DNA from: an uncultured Coriobacteriia bacterium
Lineage (GTDB): Bacteria > Actinomycetota > Coriobacteriia > Anaerosomatales > PALSA-660
DNA: 38,231 nucleotides
Assembly: GCA_903831865.1 (NCBI GenBank)
Contig: CAIKZH010000025.1
Span: 1-38,231, forward strand
Reading direction: 5' to 3'
Below are positions 31,502 through 38,231 of the stretch, piece after piece; position 1 is the stretch's first letter, and every line of letters begins with the position of its first letter. The position numbers were made by a program, and so were the translations under genes. The notes under the pieces were generated by a model. It was not told where the DNA came from and did not search any database. It was given only the letters and a program-made list of their open reading frames with translations.

Positions 31502-32454
31502 CCGGCGTCCCCCGCTGTCTCCTCGGCGTCGGGCTGGACGATCGAGTCGATCAGCGCGCGCCGCACCTTCGCCTCGGGGTTGGCGTTCACGAGCCGCCGC
31601 ACCCGCTGGAACCGGCGGCCGCGCCGCGCGATGAGATCGGCGGTGACGGCGGCCAGGCCGTCCGGGCGCACGCCGGCCGCCCGCGCGTCCGAGTCCCTGC
31701 GCAGGCCCTCCACGTAACCGATGAAGACATCAAGGTCGTGGAGCGCCCCCAGCTCGTCCTGGAAGCGCGTCAGGAGGGTGTGCAGCTCCTCGTAGTGCTC
31801 GTCGAAAGCCGGCCGCAGCGTCTCCACCGCATAGCGCAGCTCCTTGCAGACGATCCGCATGGCGTGCTGAGCCTCGACGTTCTCAGACGAGAGGACCGCA
31901 GGCACGAAGCCGAAGACGCTCGCCACCCGCTCCTCGACGGCCTCGCGGGCGATCGTGGAGAGCGGCGACCGCGCCTCAGGGACATCGCGGACGGACGCCA
32001 CCGCCCTGGCCAGCCGGCGCCGCATGGCCGGAAGGTCGGTGGAGGCGAGCCGCTTGCGCAGACGCCGCACCTCACCGACCCGCGCCCCCTGGCGGTAGCC
32101 GATGATGTAGGCGAGCGTCGCGCGCTCGCCGGGGTCCCTGGCCCGCCCGAAGATCGCGCGCATGGTCTCGATCATCACGTCAGCGTCGCGGACCCGCCCG
32201 AGGGCCCCTGTCAGCTCTCCCAGAGCCTCGTCCAACTCGCGGACCGTCCGCCGTCGGTAGAGCGGGGCGAAGAGTCCCAGGGCCGCGCGGGTCCGCCGCG
32301 ACGCGACCCGCATGTCGTGGATGACCTCGATGTCCCGGCCGCCTATGCTGCCGGTCTCCTGCTCGAAGAGGGGCTGCGCCTTCGCCATGATGATCCGTCC
32401 CGCAGCGTCACCGACGGGCGTCAGCGGACCCACCGCGGGCTGTTCCTTCGGCAT
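31498..32454 (-). CDS. CHAD domain protein (polyphosphate-binding)
   Basis: CHAD domains are all-helical, rich in conserved His and Arg, and bind inorganic polyphosphate. In these 318 residues the hallmarks are EVIHDMRVASRRTRAALGLF, LGRVRDADVMIETM, AMRIVCKELRYAVETL and a late LGALHDLDVFIGYV. GGAGG lies 7 nt before ATG 32452-32454. It is coupled to ppx downstream and follows the thymidylate-kinase-like pair by 15 nt. It probably localises or presents polyphosphate to Ppx. Confidence 0.93.
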   Translation of the reverse strand: MPKEQPAVGPLTPVGDAAGRIIMAKAQPLFEQETGSIGGRDIEVIHDMRVASRRTRAALGLFAPLYRRRTVRELDEALGELTGALGRVRDADVMIETMRAIFGRARDPGERATLAYIIGYRQGARVGEVRRLRKRLASTDLPAMRRRLARAVASVRDVPEARSPLSTIAREAVEERVASVFGFVPAVLSSENVEAQHAMRIVCKELRYAVETLRPAFDEHYEELHTLLTRFQDELGALHDLDVFIGYVEGLRRDSDARAAGVRPDGLAAVTADLIARRGRRFQRVRRLVNANPEAKVRRALIDSIVQPDAEETAGDAG

Positions 32455-32469
32455 CGGCCCGCCTCCGCT

Positions 32470-33225
32470 CTAGAGAAGTCTGGCGCTCGGCCGGTAGCTG
32501 GCCGCATTCGGCACGGGCTCGAAGCCCCCGTCGGCGCGCAGCATCGCGGCGATCTCCTCGCGCAACTGGCGGTTCACCAGGGTGGGGGAACGATTCCCGT
32601 TGACCTCGATGAAGTGGTAGCGGTCCTGCATGGTCGCGAAGGAGCGCTGGACGAGGGTCTGGTAGCGGATGAACGAATCGAACCGGTCGCGCGAGAGTCC
32701 AAGGTCCATCCCCGACTCCCAGAAGTCCAGCTCGCTCGACTTCCGGAACGTGCGCTGAGCGAGCTTGCGCGGAGCGACCCGAAGGTGGAAGACGAGGTCC
32801 GGCACGAGTGCGATGCCGTACAGGCACTGAAGCCAGGCGGGGTCGGCTCCGCGAACGAGGTCGCGCACCATGAGTGTGTAGATGTAGCGGTCCGCGAGCA
32901 CGACGAAGCCCGCGGCCATCGCCGGGATGATGATGTTCTCGAGCTGGTCGGCGAAGTCGGTCGCGTAGAAGAGGGACATCGTGGTCCGGCCCAGCACGTT
33001 GCCGAGCTTGGCCTGCTCGAGCTCCGCGGAGACGAGCATGGAGCGCGCGAGCCCGACGTCGGCGGTGGGGATCCCTTCACCCTCGAGCCAGTCGCGCAGC
33101 AGGCGGATCTGCGTCGAGCGGCCTGAACCGTCGGCGCCCTCGACCACGACGAGCTTGCCGGTCAGTGTCGCCGGATCGGTCCGGACGATCCCGTCGCCGT
33201 AGAAGCAGCGCTCCTGCGGCCTCAC
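32470..33225 (-). CDS. Thymidylate-kinase-like protein with Arg in place of the P-loop Lys
   Basis: This 251-residue P-loop NMP-kinase fold protein is of the thymidylate kinase type. Its phosphate loop reads GADGSGRST (residues 30-38), with Arg36 where Lys is normal. LADRYIYTLMVRD matches the DR(Y/H) motif of the family. The frame is open back to ATG 33240, but GGAGG lies 8 nt before GTG 33223-33225. That GTG overlaps the upstream stop as GTGA, so it is the likelier start. With its canonical paralogue just upstream it probably forms a heteromeric pair. A housekeeping Tmk role is unlikely given the operon with CHAD and Ppx; a phosphate or polyphosphate-linked substrate is a guess. Confidence 0.85.
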   Translation of the reverse strand: MRPQERCFYGDGIVRTDPATLTGKLVVVEGADGSGRSTQIRLLRDWLEGEGIPTADVGLARSMLVSAELEQAKLGNVLGRTTMSLFYATDFADQLENIIIPAMAAGFVVLADRYIYTLMVRDLVRGADPAWLQCLYGIALVPDLVFHLRVAPRKLAQRTFRKSSELDFWESGMDLGLSRDRFDSFIRYQTLVQRSFATMQDRYHFIEVNGNRSPTLVNRQLREEIAAMLRADGGFEPVPNAASYRPSARLL

Positions 33226-33896
33226 CTCGACCGCCTCCATCGGTAGGAGGGAAGGTCGACACGCGAGGAGACGAGATCGCGCACCTGCGCCTGCTGCTGC
33301 TCCGCGCCCTGGGTGGCATCGACGACGTCGAACCCGTACTCGTCGATCATCTGCTCATACTTCGCCATGATCAGGCCCTGGAAGATCCGGAACGACTCAA
33401 CGGGATCATCCGCCAGGCCTAGGTCCATGCCCGCCTCGTGGTACTTCAGCTGCGGCCTGCCGAAGAGGATGCGGTCGAGCGCCACCTGAAGCGGGGCGCG
33501 AAAGTACAGGGTCATGTCCGGCTCCCGCGCGAAGCTGTACAGCGAGCGGACCCAGTTCGGCTGGACGCCTCGCACTGCGTCCCGGGCGAAGGCGGTGAAC
33601 ATGTAGCGGTCGGCCAGGACCAGATAGCCGGCTCGAAGCAGTGGCAGCATCTGGCGCTCGTAGCGGTCCGCGAAGTCCGTGGCGTGGATGAGCGAGAACG
33701 TCGTCGGCGTGAGCAGGTTGCGCTTCTTGCCCTTGCGCGTCGCGGACTTCACGAGCACGGACGAGTTCCACTCCGAGAAGAACACGCGGATCCCCTGCTG
33801 TTCGAGCCAGTGCCTCAGCAGGTGGATCTGCGTGGACTTGCCGGAGCCGTCGAGTCCTTCTACGGCGATGAGCCTGCCCGGGAGTTCAGTGTCCAT
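33222..33896 (-). CDS. Thymidylate-kinase-like protein with canonical P-loop
   Basis: This 224-residue paralogue of its downstream neighbour begins ELPGRLIAVEGLDGSGKSTQ, an intact Walker A with Lys20. LLRHWLEQQGIRVFFSEWNS, ATDFADRYERQMLPLLRAGY and LADRYMFTAFARD follow. Both copies share the motif GMDLGL late in the sequence, so they arose by duplication. ATG 33894-33896 has no strong ribosome site. It is first in the six-gene operon of two kinases, CHAD, Ppx, SixA and Nudix. Specific thymidylate activity is doubtful. Confidence 0.87.
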   Translation of the reverse strand: MDTELPGRLIAVEGLDGSGKSTQIHLLRHWLEQQGIRVFFSEWNSSVLVKSATRKGKKRNLLTPTTFSLIHATDFADRYERQMLPLLRAGYLVLADRYMFTAFARDAVRGVQPNWVRSLYSFAREPDMTLYFRAPLQVALDRILFGRPQLKYHEAGMDLGLADDPVESFRIFQGLIMAKYEQMIDEYGFDVVDATQGAEQQQAQVRDLVSSRVDLPSYRWRRSR

Positions 33897-33950
33897 TGCT
33901 CTGAAGCTTACCCTCTAGGGCCGCGCCGGCCTCGGGATGTCACGTATTCC

Positions 33951-34328
33951 TTACAGGCTCGCTCCGGGCTCGCGAGCGCCGAACGTCCATTCGTGGCCCT
34001 CCGGGTCCAGGACGCGGGCGACGCGCTTGCCGTCGGGCCCGTCCTCGGGTGCGAGTACCACTTTCGCGCCCTCGGCCGTAGCACGCTCGAACAGCCCGTC
34101 CGGGTCCGCCGTCCAGATGTAGATGCTCTGTCCCTTTGGAACGGCGCGCTTGGCGGCCGCGCTGAGCATGACGACGCCCCCCGCCCGGCGCATCTCCGCC
34201 GAGTCGAGGCTCTCGCCCTCGACCGGGGCCGGGGAGAGCAGATCGAAGCCGAGCGCGTTGTGCAGCCACCTCACGGCCTCGGCCACGTCCTTGTACTCCA
34301 GCTGCGCGAAGAGTCCCTGCTCGCCCAT
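33951..34328 (-). CDS. VOC (glyoxalase/bleomycin-resistance) family protein
   Basis: This 125-residue protein has the paired beta-alpha-beta-beta-beta modules of the VOC superfamily. Visible segments are FAQLEYKDVAEAVRWLHNALGF, an IYIWTADPDGLFERATAEGA helix-strand block, and DPEGHEWTFG near the end with the metal-type Glu. It could bind or modify a small toxic compound. GGAGGACGAG precedes the ATG. It diverges from the tetR-MFS pair across shared operators, suggesting co-regulation. Confidence 0.88.
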   Translation of the reverse strand: MGEQGLFAQLEYKDVAEAVRWLHNALGFDLLSPAPVEGESLDSAEMRRAGGVVMLSAAAKRAVPKGQSIYIWTADPDGLFERATAEGAKVVLAPEDGPDGKRVARVLDPEGHEWTFGAREPGASL

Positions 34329-34401
34329 CTCGTCCTCCAGATCGTCCGATCGTCCACAGGCGTGCTGCCGGCCGCCCCTGAAGTCCCTGTTGACATCATA
34401 C

Positions 34402-34437
34402 TACGCCGTATAATACTGTCATGCTACGGCGTAGCAT
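34402..34437. promoter_or_regulatory. TetR operators between the VOC gene and tetR
   Basis: Two related dyads are present: TACGCCGTA (34402-34410) and ATGCTACGGCGTAGCAT (34421-34437), sharing the core CTACGsCGTA. They overlap a TTGACA box (34390-34395) and AT-rich -10 candidates for tetR. On the other strand they overlap ATGACA and TATGAT, spaced 16 bp, for the VOC gene. They are probably the binding sites of the adjacent TetR protein. Confidence 0.7.
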
Positions 34438-34451
34438 ACGGAGAGGCCCAG

Positions 34452-35111
34452 ATGACGCCACGCAAGAAGGATACAGAACAACTGTCCAAGGAGCGCGTCC
34501 TCGGGGCCGCCATGGACATCATCGAGCATGAAGGCGTCGAGGGACTGTCGATGCGCCGGCTCGGGGCGGAGCTCGGAGTGAACCCCATGGCCGCCTACCA
34601 CTACGTGCCCAGCAAGGCCGCGCTCTACGATCTGGTGCTCGACGCGGTCATGGAGAGCGTCGACATGTCCGTCATCGACCGTGATCAGCCCCTCGTCGCA
34701 CAGGTGAAGCAGGCGGCACGCGCCTACCGGGCGGCGATCCTCGCCCATCCGCAGGCGATACCCATCCTGGCTGCACGCTCGATCCGCAGCGAGACGGGCC
34801 TTCGCCCCATCGAGCCGATGCTCGGCCTGCTCTTCGAAGGGGGCCTCGATGCTACCGAGGCGATCGCGGCGGTGGACGCCGTCGCGCAGTACGTCCTTGG
34901 CGGCACCCTCGGTTACTACCACCACCGAATGGACACTTCGCTGCGGGACGCCGAGCGCGATTTCGACGAACTCCCGCTGGACGAGTTCCCCCACATGAAC
35001 CGCGTACTCGTCGAAGCCCACTACGCAGGCTTCGACGAGGAGTTCGAGTTCGGACTGGATGCTATCGTGCGAGGGCTGCTGAGCGGCCCCCGCTACCAGA
35101 TCAGGAGGTAG
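34452..35111 (+). CDS. TetR-family repressor
   Basis: This 219-residue regulator has a helix-turn-helix at about residues 14-58 (KERVLGAAMDIIEHEGVEGL and NPMAAYHYVPSKAALYDLV). Its C-terminal ligand domain is of the tetracycline-repressor type (HPQAIPILAARSIRSETGLR, VAQYVLGGTLGYYHH). GGAGAGG lies upstream of ATG 34452. The last codons contain the AGGAGG that serves the MFS gene, so the two are co-translated. It likely represses itself, the MFS pump and the divergent VOC gene; the inducer is unknown. Confidence 0.92.
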   Translation: MTPRKKDTEQLSKERVLGAAMDIIEHEGVEGLSMRRLGAELGVNPMAAYHYVPSKAALYDLVLDAVMESVDMSVIDRDQPLVAQVKQAARAYRAAILAHPQAIPILAARSIRSETGLRPIEPMLGLLFEGGLDATEAIAAVDAVAQYVLGGTLGYYHHRMDTSLRDAERDFDELPLDEFPHMNRVLVEAHYAGFDEEFEFGLDAIVRGLLSGPRYQIRR

Positions 35112-35116
35112 GCCGG

Positions 35117-36409
35117 ATGCTCGCTGCGCTCAAGACAAGGGACTTCCGACTCCTGTGGGGCGGCCAGGCAGTCTCCTTCGTGGGCGACCAGTTCCACCTG
35201 ATCGCGCTGCCCTGGCTGGTGCTCACTCTCACCCACGATCCTGTCCAGCTCGGCATCGTCCTGGCTCTGGCGGGGATCCCGCGCGCGGCGCTGATGCTGC
35301 TGGGAGGCGCGTATGCCGACCGTCACTCGCCGCGCACCATCATGCTCGTGTCGGACGTGTCGCGTCTCGCACTTGTCATCGTACTCGCCGGGGCCACGCT
35401 CACCGGCAGCGTGCAGATGTGGATGATCTACCTTCTGGCGCTGAGCTTCGGCGTCGCGTCCGGCTTCTTCATGCCGGCGGGCGAGGCGGCGTTGCCGCGC
35501 CTGGTCGACAACGAGCACCTCGAGTCGGGCAACGCGCTCATGCTGGGCGTCGGCCAGCTCGCCTCCTTCATCGGACCTGTGGGCGCCGGCACGCTGATCG
35601 CGCTGTTCGGCGCGGCGCACGGTGCCACGACTCGGGCGAGCCTTCCGGGCATCGGACTGGCGTTCGTCGTGGACGCGGCCACGTTCGCCGTCTCCGCGGC
35701 GACACTCTGGATGATCCACTCGCTGCCCGCTCTTGGGGCCGCCAAGGACCAGCACCCGCTCGCCGCGGTCGCCGAGGGGCTCCGGTACGCCGCAAGCGTC
35801 CCGGCGTTCCGCTGGCTGTTCGGGATCATCGCATCGGCCAACCTGCTGCTGATGGGCCCTCTGACGGTAGGAGTGCCCGTTATCGCCCAGACTCGCTTCA
35901 CCCAGGGCGCGTTCGCATACGGGATCATCATCGCGGCCTACGGTCTGGGCAACGTCGGCGGCATGCTCGCGGGCGCCTCCCTCCCGCGCCCCGCGGCGCG
36001 GGTGTTCACCACGGTGGTGGTCGCTCTGCTCGTGGGGTTCGGCGTCGTGATCACCGCGTTCGGTCTCGTGCGCTCCGCGTGGCTCGGCGCCGCGATGATC
36101 GGTGTGCTCGGCCTCGGGAACGGCTACATCGCGGTCATCCTGATGTCCACGATCCAGCGCCTCACCCCGAAGGAGATGCTCGGGCGATTCATGAGTCTCG
36201 TGATGCTCGCCATGCTCGGGGTCACGCCCCTGTCGCAGGCGGTCGCAGGAGTCGTCGTGAAAGCAGGACCCGAGGCGCTGTTCTTCGGCGCCGGCGCAGC
36301 CATGACGCTGCTCGGAGTGTTCGCGGGCCTGCGGCGCAGGTCGTGGTCGCTCGACAGGTTCGCAGACAGCACGGGCTCGACTGAGGAGCCGCTGCCGGAA
36401 GCCGCGTAG
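35117..36409 (+). CDS. MFS efflux transporter
   Basis: This 430-residue protein has about twelve membrane helices. It begins LKTRDFRLLWGGQAVSFVGD, typical of the EntS/macrolide-efflux-like branch. The loop after helix 2 (GGAYADRHSPRTIMLVSDV) is the MFS signature loop. A long acidic, polar tail (about 405-430) ends the protein. AGGAGGTAGG precedes ATG 35117 and overlaps the tetR end. With the TetR protein it forms a drug- or metabolite-efflux module. The substrate is unknown. Confidence 0.9.
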   Translation: MLAALKTRDFRLLWGGQAVSFVGDQFHLIALPWLVLTLTHDPVQLGIVLALAGIPRAALMLLGGAYADRHSPRTIMLVSDVSRLALVIVLAGATLTGSVQMWMIYLLALSFGVASGFFMPAGEAALPRLVDNEHLESGNALMLGVGQLASFIGPVGAGTLIALFGAAHGATTRASLPGIGLAFVVDAATFAVSAATLWMIHSLPALGAAKDQHPLAAVAEGLRYAASVPAFRWLFGIIASANLLLMGPLTVGVPVIAQTRFTQGAFAYGIIIAAYGLGNVGGMLAGASLPRPAARVFTTVVVALLVGFGVVITAFGLVRSAWLGAAMIGVLGLGNGYIAVILMSTIQRLTPKEMLGRFMSLVMLAMLGVTPLSQAVAGVVVKAGPEALFFGAGAAMTLLGVFAGLRRRSWSLDRFADSTGSTEEPLPEAA

Positions 36410-36530
36410 CCAGGGCGCGGGCTGCCGGCGCCGGTCGGTGCCGTGCCCTGCGGCATCCCCTGTTGTGCGGCCTGCGCGGCGCTCTGTGCCACCTGCGTTG
36501 CAGCCGTCCCGTTCATGGTGACCTGCTTCG

Positions 36531-36656
36531 TCACAGCCCGGTCCGCAGCGCGGACCGAAGCCGACCTACGGGCAGCGCAGCGCGTCGAGCCGGATAGAAG
36601 CCGGAGACCACGCCGATGGTGGTGGACACGCCGAAGATCGGGGCCTGACCCGCGCG
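36531..36656 (-). pseudogene. C-terminal remnant of an FtsX/MacB-type ABC permease
   Basis: Starting right after the stop of the HD-GYP gene, a 41-codon frame reads FGVSTTIGVVSGFYPARRAA followed by ALPVGRLRSALR and a stop. This matches the conserved end of FtsX/MacB permeases (G-x-YPARRAA-x-L-P-x-x-ALR). No start or upstream domain is present, so it is a fragment. Downstream, 36410-36530, a low-complexity Ala/Gln frame (NGTAATQVAQSAAQAAQQ) is also open on this strand and may be another remnant. No other gene is seen in 36410-36656. Confidence 0.6.
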
Positions 36657-38231
36657 TCAGCGCTGCAGTGAGAAGCGGCCCGTCTCGAAGAGACGGATGC
36701 ATGCGGCAGCGGCCTCGGGATCGAAGCGATCGGCATCGCTGACCTCGGCCAGGGCCGCGTCGAGCTCGAGAGCGGCGCGGTAGGGGCGGTGCGATGCCAT
36801 CGCCTCGACCACGTCCGCCACGGCGATGATGCGGGCGCCGCGGAGCATCTCGTCGCCCTTCAGCCCGTTGGGGTAGCCCGAGCCGTCGAGTCGCTCGTGG
36901 TGCTGGAGCACCATCTCCGCGACAGGCCAGAGGAAGTCGATGTCCTTGAGGATCGCGTAGCCGGCTTCCGAGTGCTCCTTGATCCAGCGGAACTCTGTGT
37001 CCGTGAGCCTTGTCGGCTTGGTGAGGATCTCGGACGGCACCCCGAGCTTGCCGATGTCGTGCACGAGCGCCGCGACCTCGATGCCCTCTATCTCACTCGC
37101 GCGCAGCCCCAACTCGACGGCTATCGACTTGGCAAGTCCGGCCACACGCACCTGGTGTCCCTGGGTGTAGGGGTCGCGCGCCTCGACGACGCGGCTCATC
37201 GCCTCGATGACGTCCCTCAGGACGCCCTCCAGCCTCTCGTTGGCGACGAGCAGATCGCCCTCGAACCTCACCTGGAGGTCCTTGGTCCGCAGCGCCTGTA
37301 TGCCGTAGGCGAGGTCGACGGCCAACTCCTGGAGAAGCACCATCTCGTCGGCGTCGAAGGCCTCGTGCAGTCCGCTCAGGAACATGATCGCCCCGAAGGC
37401 CTCTCCTCCGGAGTCGATGAGAGGCACCGCAGCTACCGAGGCATAGCCGCGCGCGAGCGCCTGGCCCACGAACGAGCGGTAGAGCGGGTCGTCCGCCGTC
37501 GAGCGGATGACCACCGGCTCCTTCGTCCTGATAGCCAGTCCCGGAGGCCCGTTGTGCGTGGGGTCGGTCTCTGACCACGTGAAGTCGACGGCCTTCAGGA
37601 ACCCTTCCTCATGGCCGGCGAACGCCATGGGCTCGACGGACTTGGCGGCGTCGTTTCGCGCGTACCCCACCCAGACCATGCGGTAGCCGCCCTGCCGGAC
37701 GCCCACCTCACACACGTTGCGCAGCAGGGAGCGCTCGTCGCCGGCGCGCGTGAGCGTCTGGTTGCACCAACTCAGGGCCCTCAGCGCACGCACGGTCGTC
37801 TCGAGCTTCCCGCGGGCCACCTGGGCCTCGGTCACGTCCTCGAGCACACCCTGCCAGCGGGAGACATCGCCGGACTCGTCTCGCACTCGATCCCCGTGGG
37901 CGGCGACCCAGTGCACGCTGCCGTTCGTCCAGATCACGCGATAGCGAGCCCTGTAGGGGGTCCCGCGCTCCAGCGCGCGCGCACTGGCCATCTCGACCAT
38001 CTGGCGATCGTCAGGATGCACCGAGGCGAGGAATTCCTGCTCGGTACCCGTGAAGTTCTCGCAGTCGATGCCGAGCAGACGGCACGCTACGTGGTCGAAG
38101 TGGCGGACGCCGGTCGAGGCGTCGAGGTCCCAGACTCCCAGGTGCGCGGACTTCAGTGCGAAGGCGAGCCTCCGCTCGCTCTCCCGCACCGCGGTCTCGA
38201 GCTTGCGCTTCTCGGTGATGTCGCGGAAGAA
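36657..38231 (-). CDS. PAS-GAF-HD-GYP signalling protein, N-terminus cut by window edge
   Basis: The visible 524 residues start inside the end of a PAS/PAC unit (FFRDITEKRKLE). They hold a second PAS/PAC (about 25-135, ending WQGVLEDVTEAQ), a GAF domain (about 150-315) and a C-terminal HD-GYP domain (about 345-500). The HD-GYP marks are DPYTQGHQVRVAGLA, LVHDIGKLGVP and HHERLDGSGYP. HD-GYP proteins hydrolyse cyclic di-GMP, here probably controlled by a sensed signal or redox state. There is no membrane helix in the visible part. The start lies beyond the window. Confidence 0.92.
   Translation of the reverse strand, partial: FFRDITEKRKLETAVRESERRLAFALKSAHLGVWDLDASTGVRHFDHVACRLLGIDCENFTGTEQEFLASVHPDDRQMVEMASARALERGTPYRARYRVIWTNGSVHWVAAHGDRVRDESGDVSRWQGVLEDVTEAQVARGKLETTVRALRALSWCNQTLTRAGDERSLLRNVCEVGVRQGGYRMVWVGYARNDAAKSVEPMAFAGHEEGFLKAVDFTWSETDPTHNGPPGLAIRTKEPVVIRSTADDPLYRSFVGQALARGYASVAAVPLIDSGGEAFGAIMFLSGLHEAFDADEMVLLQELAVDLAYGIQALRTKDLQVRFEGDLLVANERLEGVLRDVIEAMSRVVEARDPYTQGHQVRVAGLAKSIAVELGLRASEIEGIEVAALVHDIGKLGVPSEILTKPTRLTDTEFRWIKEHSEAGYAILKDIDFLWPVAEMVLQHHERLDGSGYPNGLKGDEMLRGARIIAVADVVEAMASHRPYRAALELDAALAEVSDADRFDPEAAAACIRLFETGRFSLQR

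Noticed and set aside
29891-33126. Long plus-strand open frames opposite ppx, CHAD and the kinase-like genes
   Set aside because: They are antisense shadows of well-recognised genes, without ribosome sites or family motifs.
33222-33896. Housekeeping thymidylate kinase
   Set aside because: The duplicated arrangement, extra length and polyphosphate operon context argue for another role, although the fold is the same.
34390-34414. TTGACA and TATAAT as one tetR promoter
   Set aside because: The spacer is only 13 bp, too short for normal sigma-70 use; a later -10 is more likely.
1-38231. CRISPR arrays, insertion sequences, rRNA genes and prophage
   Set aside because: No direct-repeat arrays, transposase genes, rRNA sequence or phage genes were seen anywhere in the window.

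Overview
The window is about 68% GC, makes frequent use of GTG starts and has tightly packed operons. The gene mix is strictly anaerobic and redox-rich: mercury methylation (hgcAB), an ATP-driven double-cubane reductase, nickel-pincer cofactor genes, a tungsten-type aldehyde:ferredoxin oxidoreductase and a multiheme surface cytochrome. Together with cell-envelope genes of Gram-positive type, this suggests an anaerobic high-GC actinobacterium, possibly of the Coriobacteriia. That placement is an inference from gene content only.

Left part (1-8.8 kb): the 5' part of serS diverges from hgcA-hgcB. hgcAB converges on a double-cubane-cluster protein gene and its ATPase activator. Next come pheA, a DUF4446 gene, larB-larC and a cluster-less MutY-like glycosylase. 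The main discovery is that hgcA appears to start at an ATG at 813 and to read through an in-frame TGA at 858-860. The TGA lies at the second position of an N-terminal Cys-Cys motif. This would make HgcA a Cys-Sec selenoprotein.

Middle part (9-24.6 kb): a PQQ-type dehydrogenase lipoprotein and small unknown genes are followed by a minus-strand redox block. It holds an Ig-like four-heme surface cytochrome, a Tat-signal 4x[4Fe-4S] protein with one extra heme motif, an AOR-family oxidoreductase, a four-repeat protein and an anchored membrane protein. A 650-bp gene-free leader lies upstream and carries a perfect CRP/FNR-like dyad. Beyond it are a small lipoprotein gene, a PhnD-like binding protein with a second in-frame TGA at a position normally occupied by Cys, an L,D-transpeptidase, an ICMT-family methyltransferase and a large envelope membrane protein.

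Right part (24.6-38.2 kb): tRNA-Glu and tRNA-Lys are followed by a purM-purN-pabC-purH operon. Next is a six-gene polyphosphate-type operon: two thymidylate-kinase-like proteins, a CHAD protein, Ppx/GppA, SixA and a Nudix protein. A VOC gene diverges from a TetR-MFS efflux pair across shared operators. A fragment of an FtsX-type permease and a truncated PAS-GAF-HD-GYP gene end the window.

Two candidate Sec genes in one window, each with a hairpin at bacterial-SECIS distance, support one another. Sec decoding machinery is not visible here and must be sought elsewhere in the genome.
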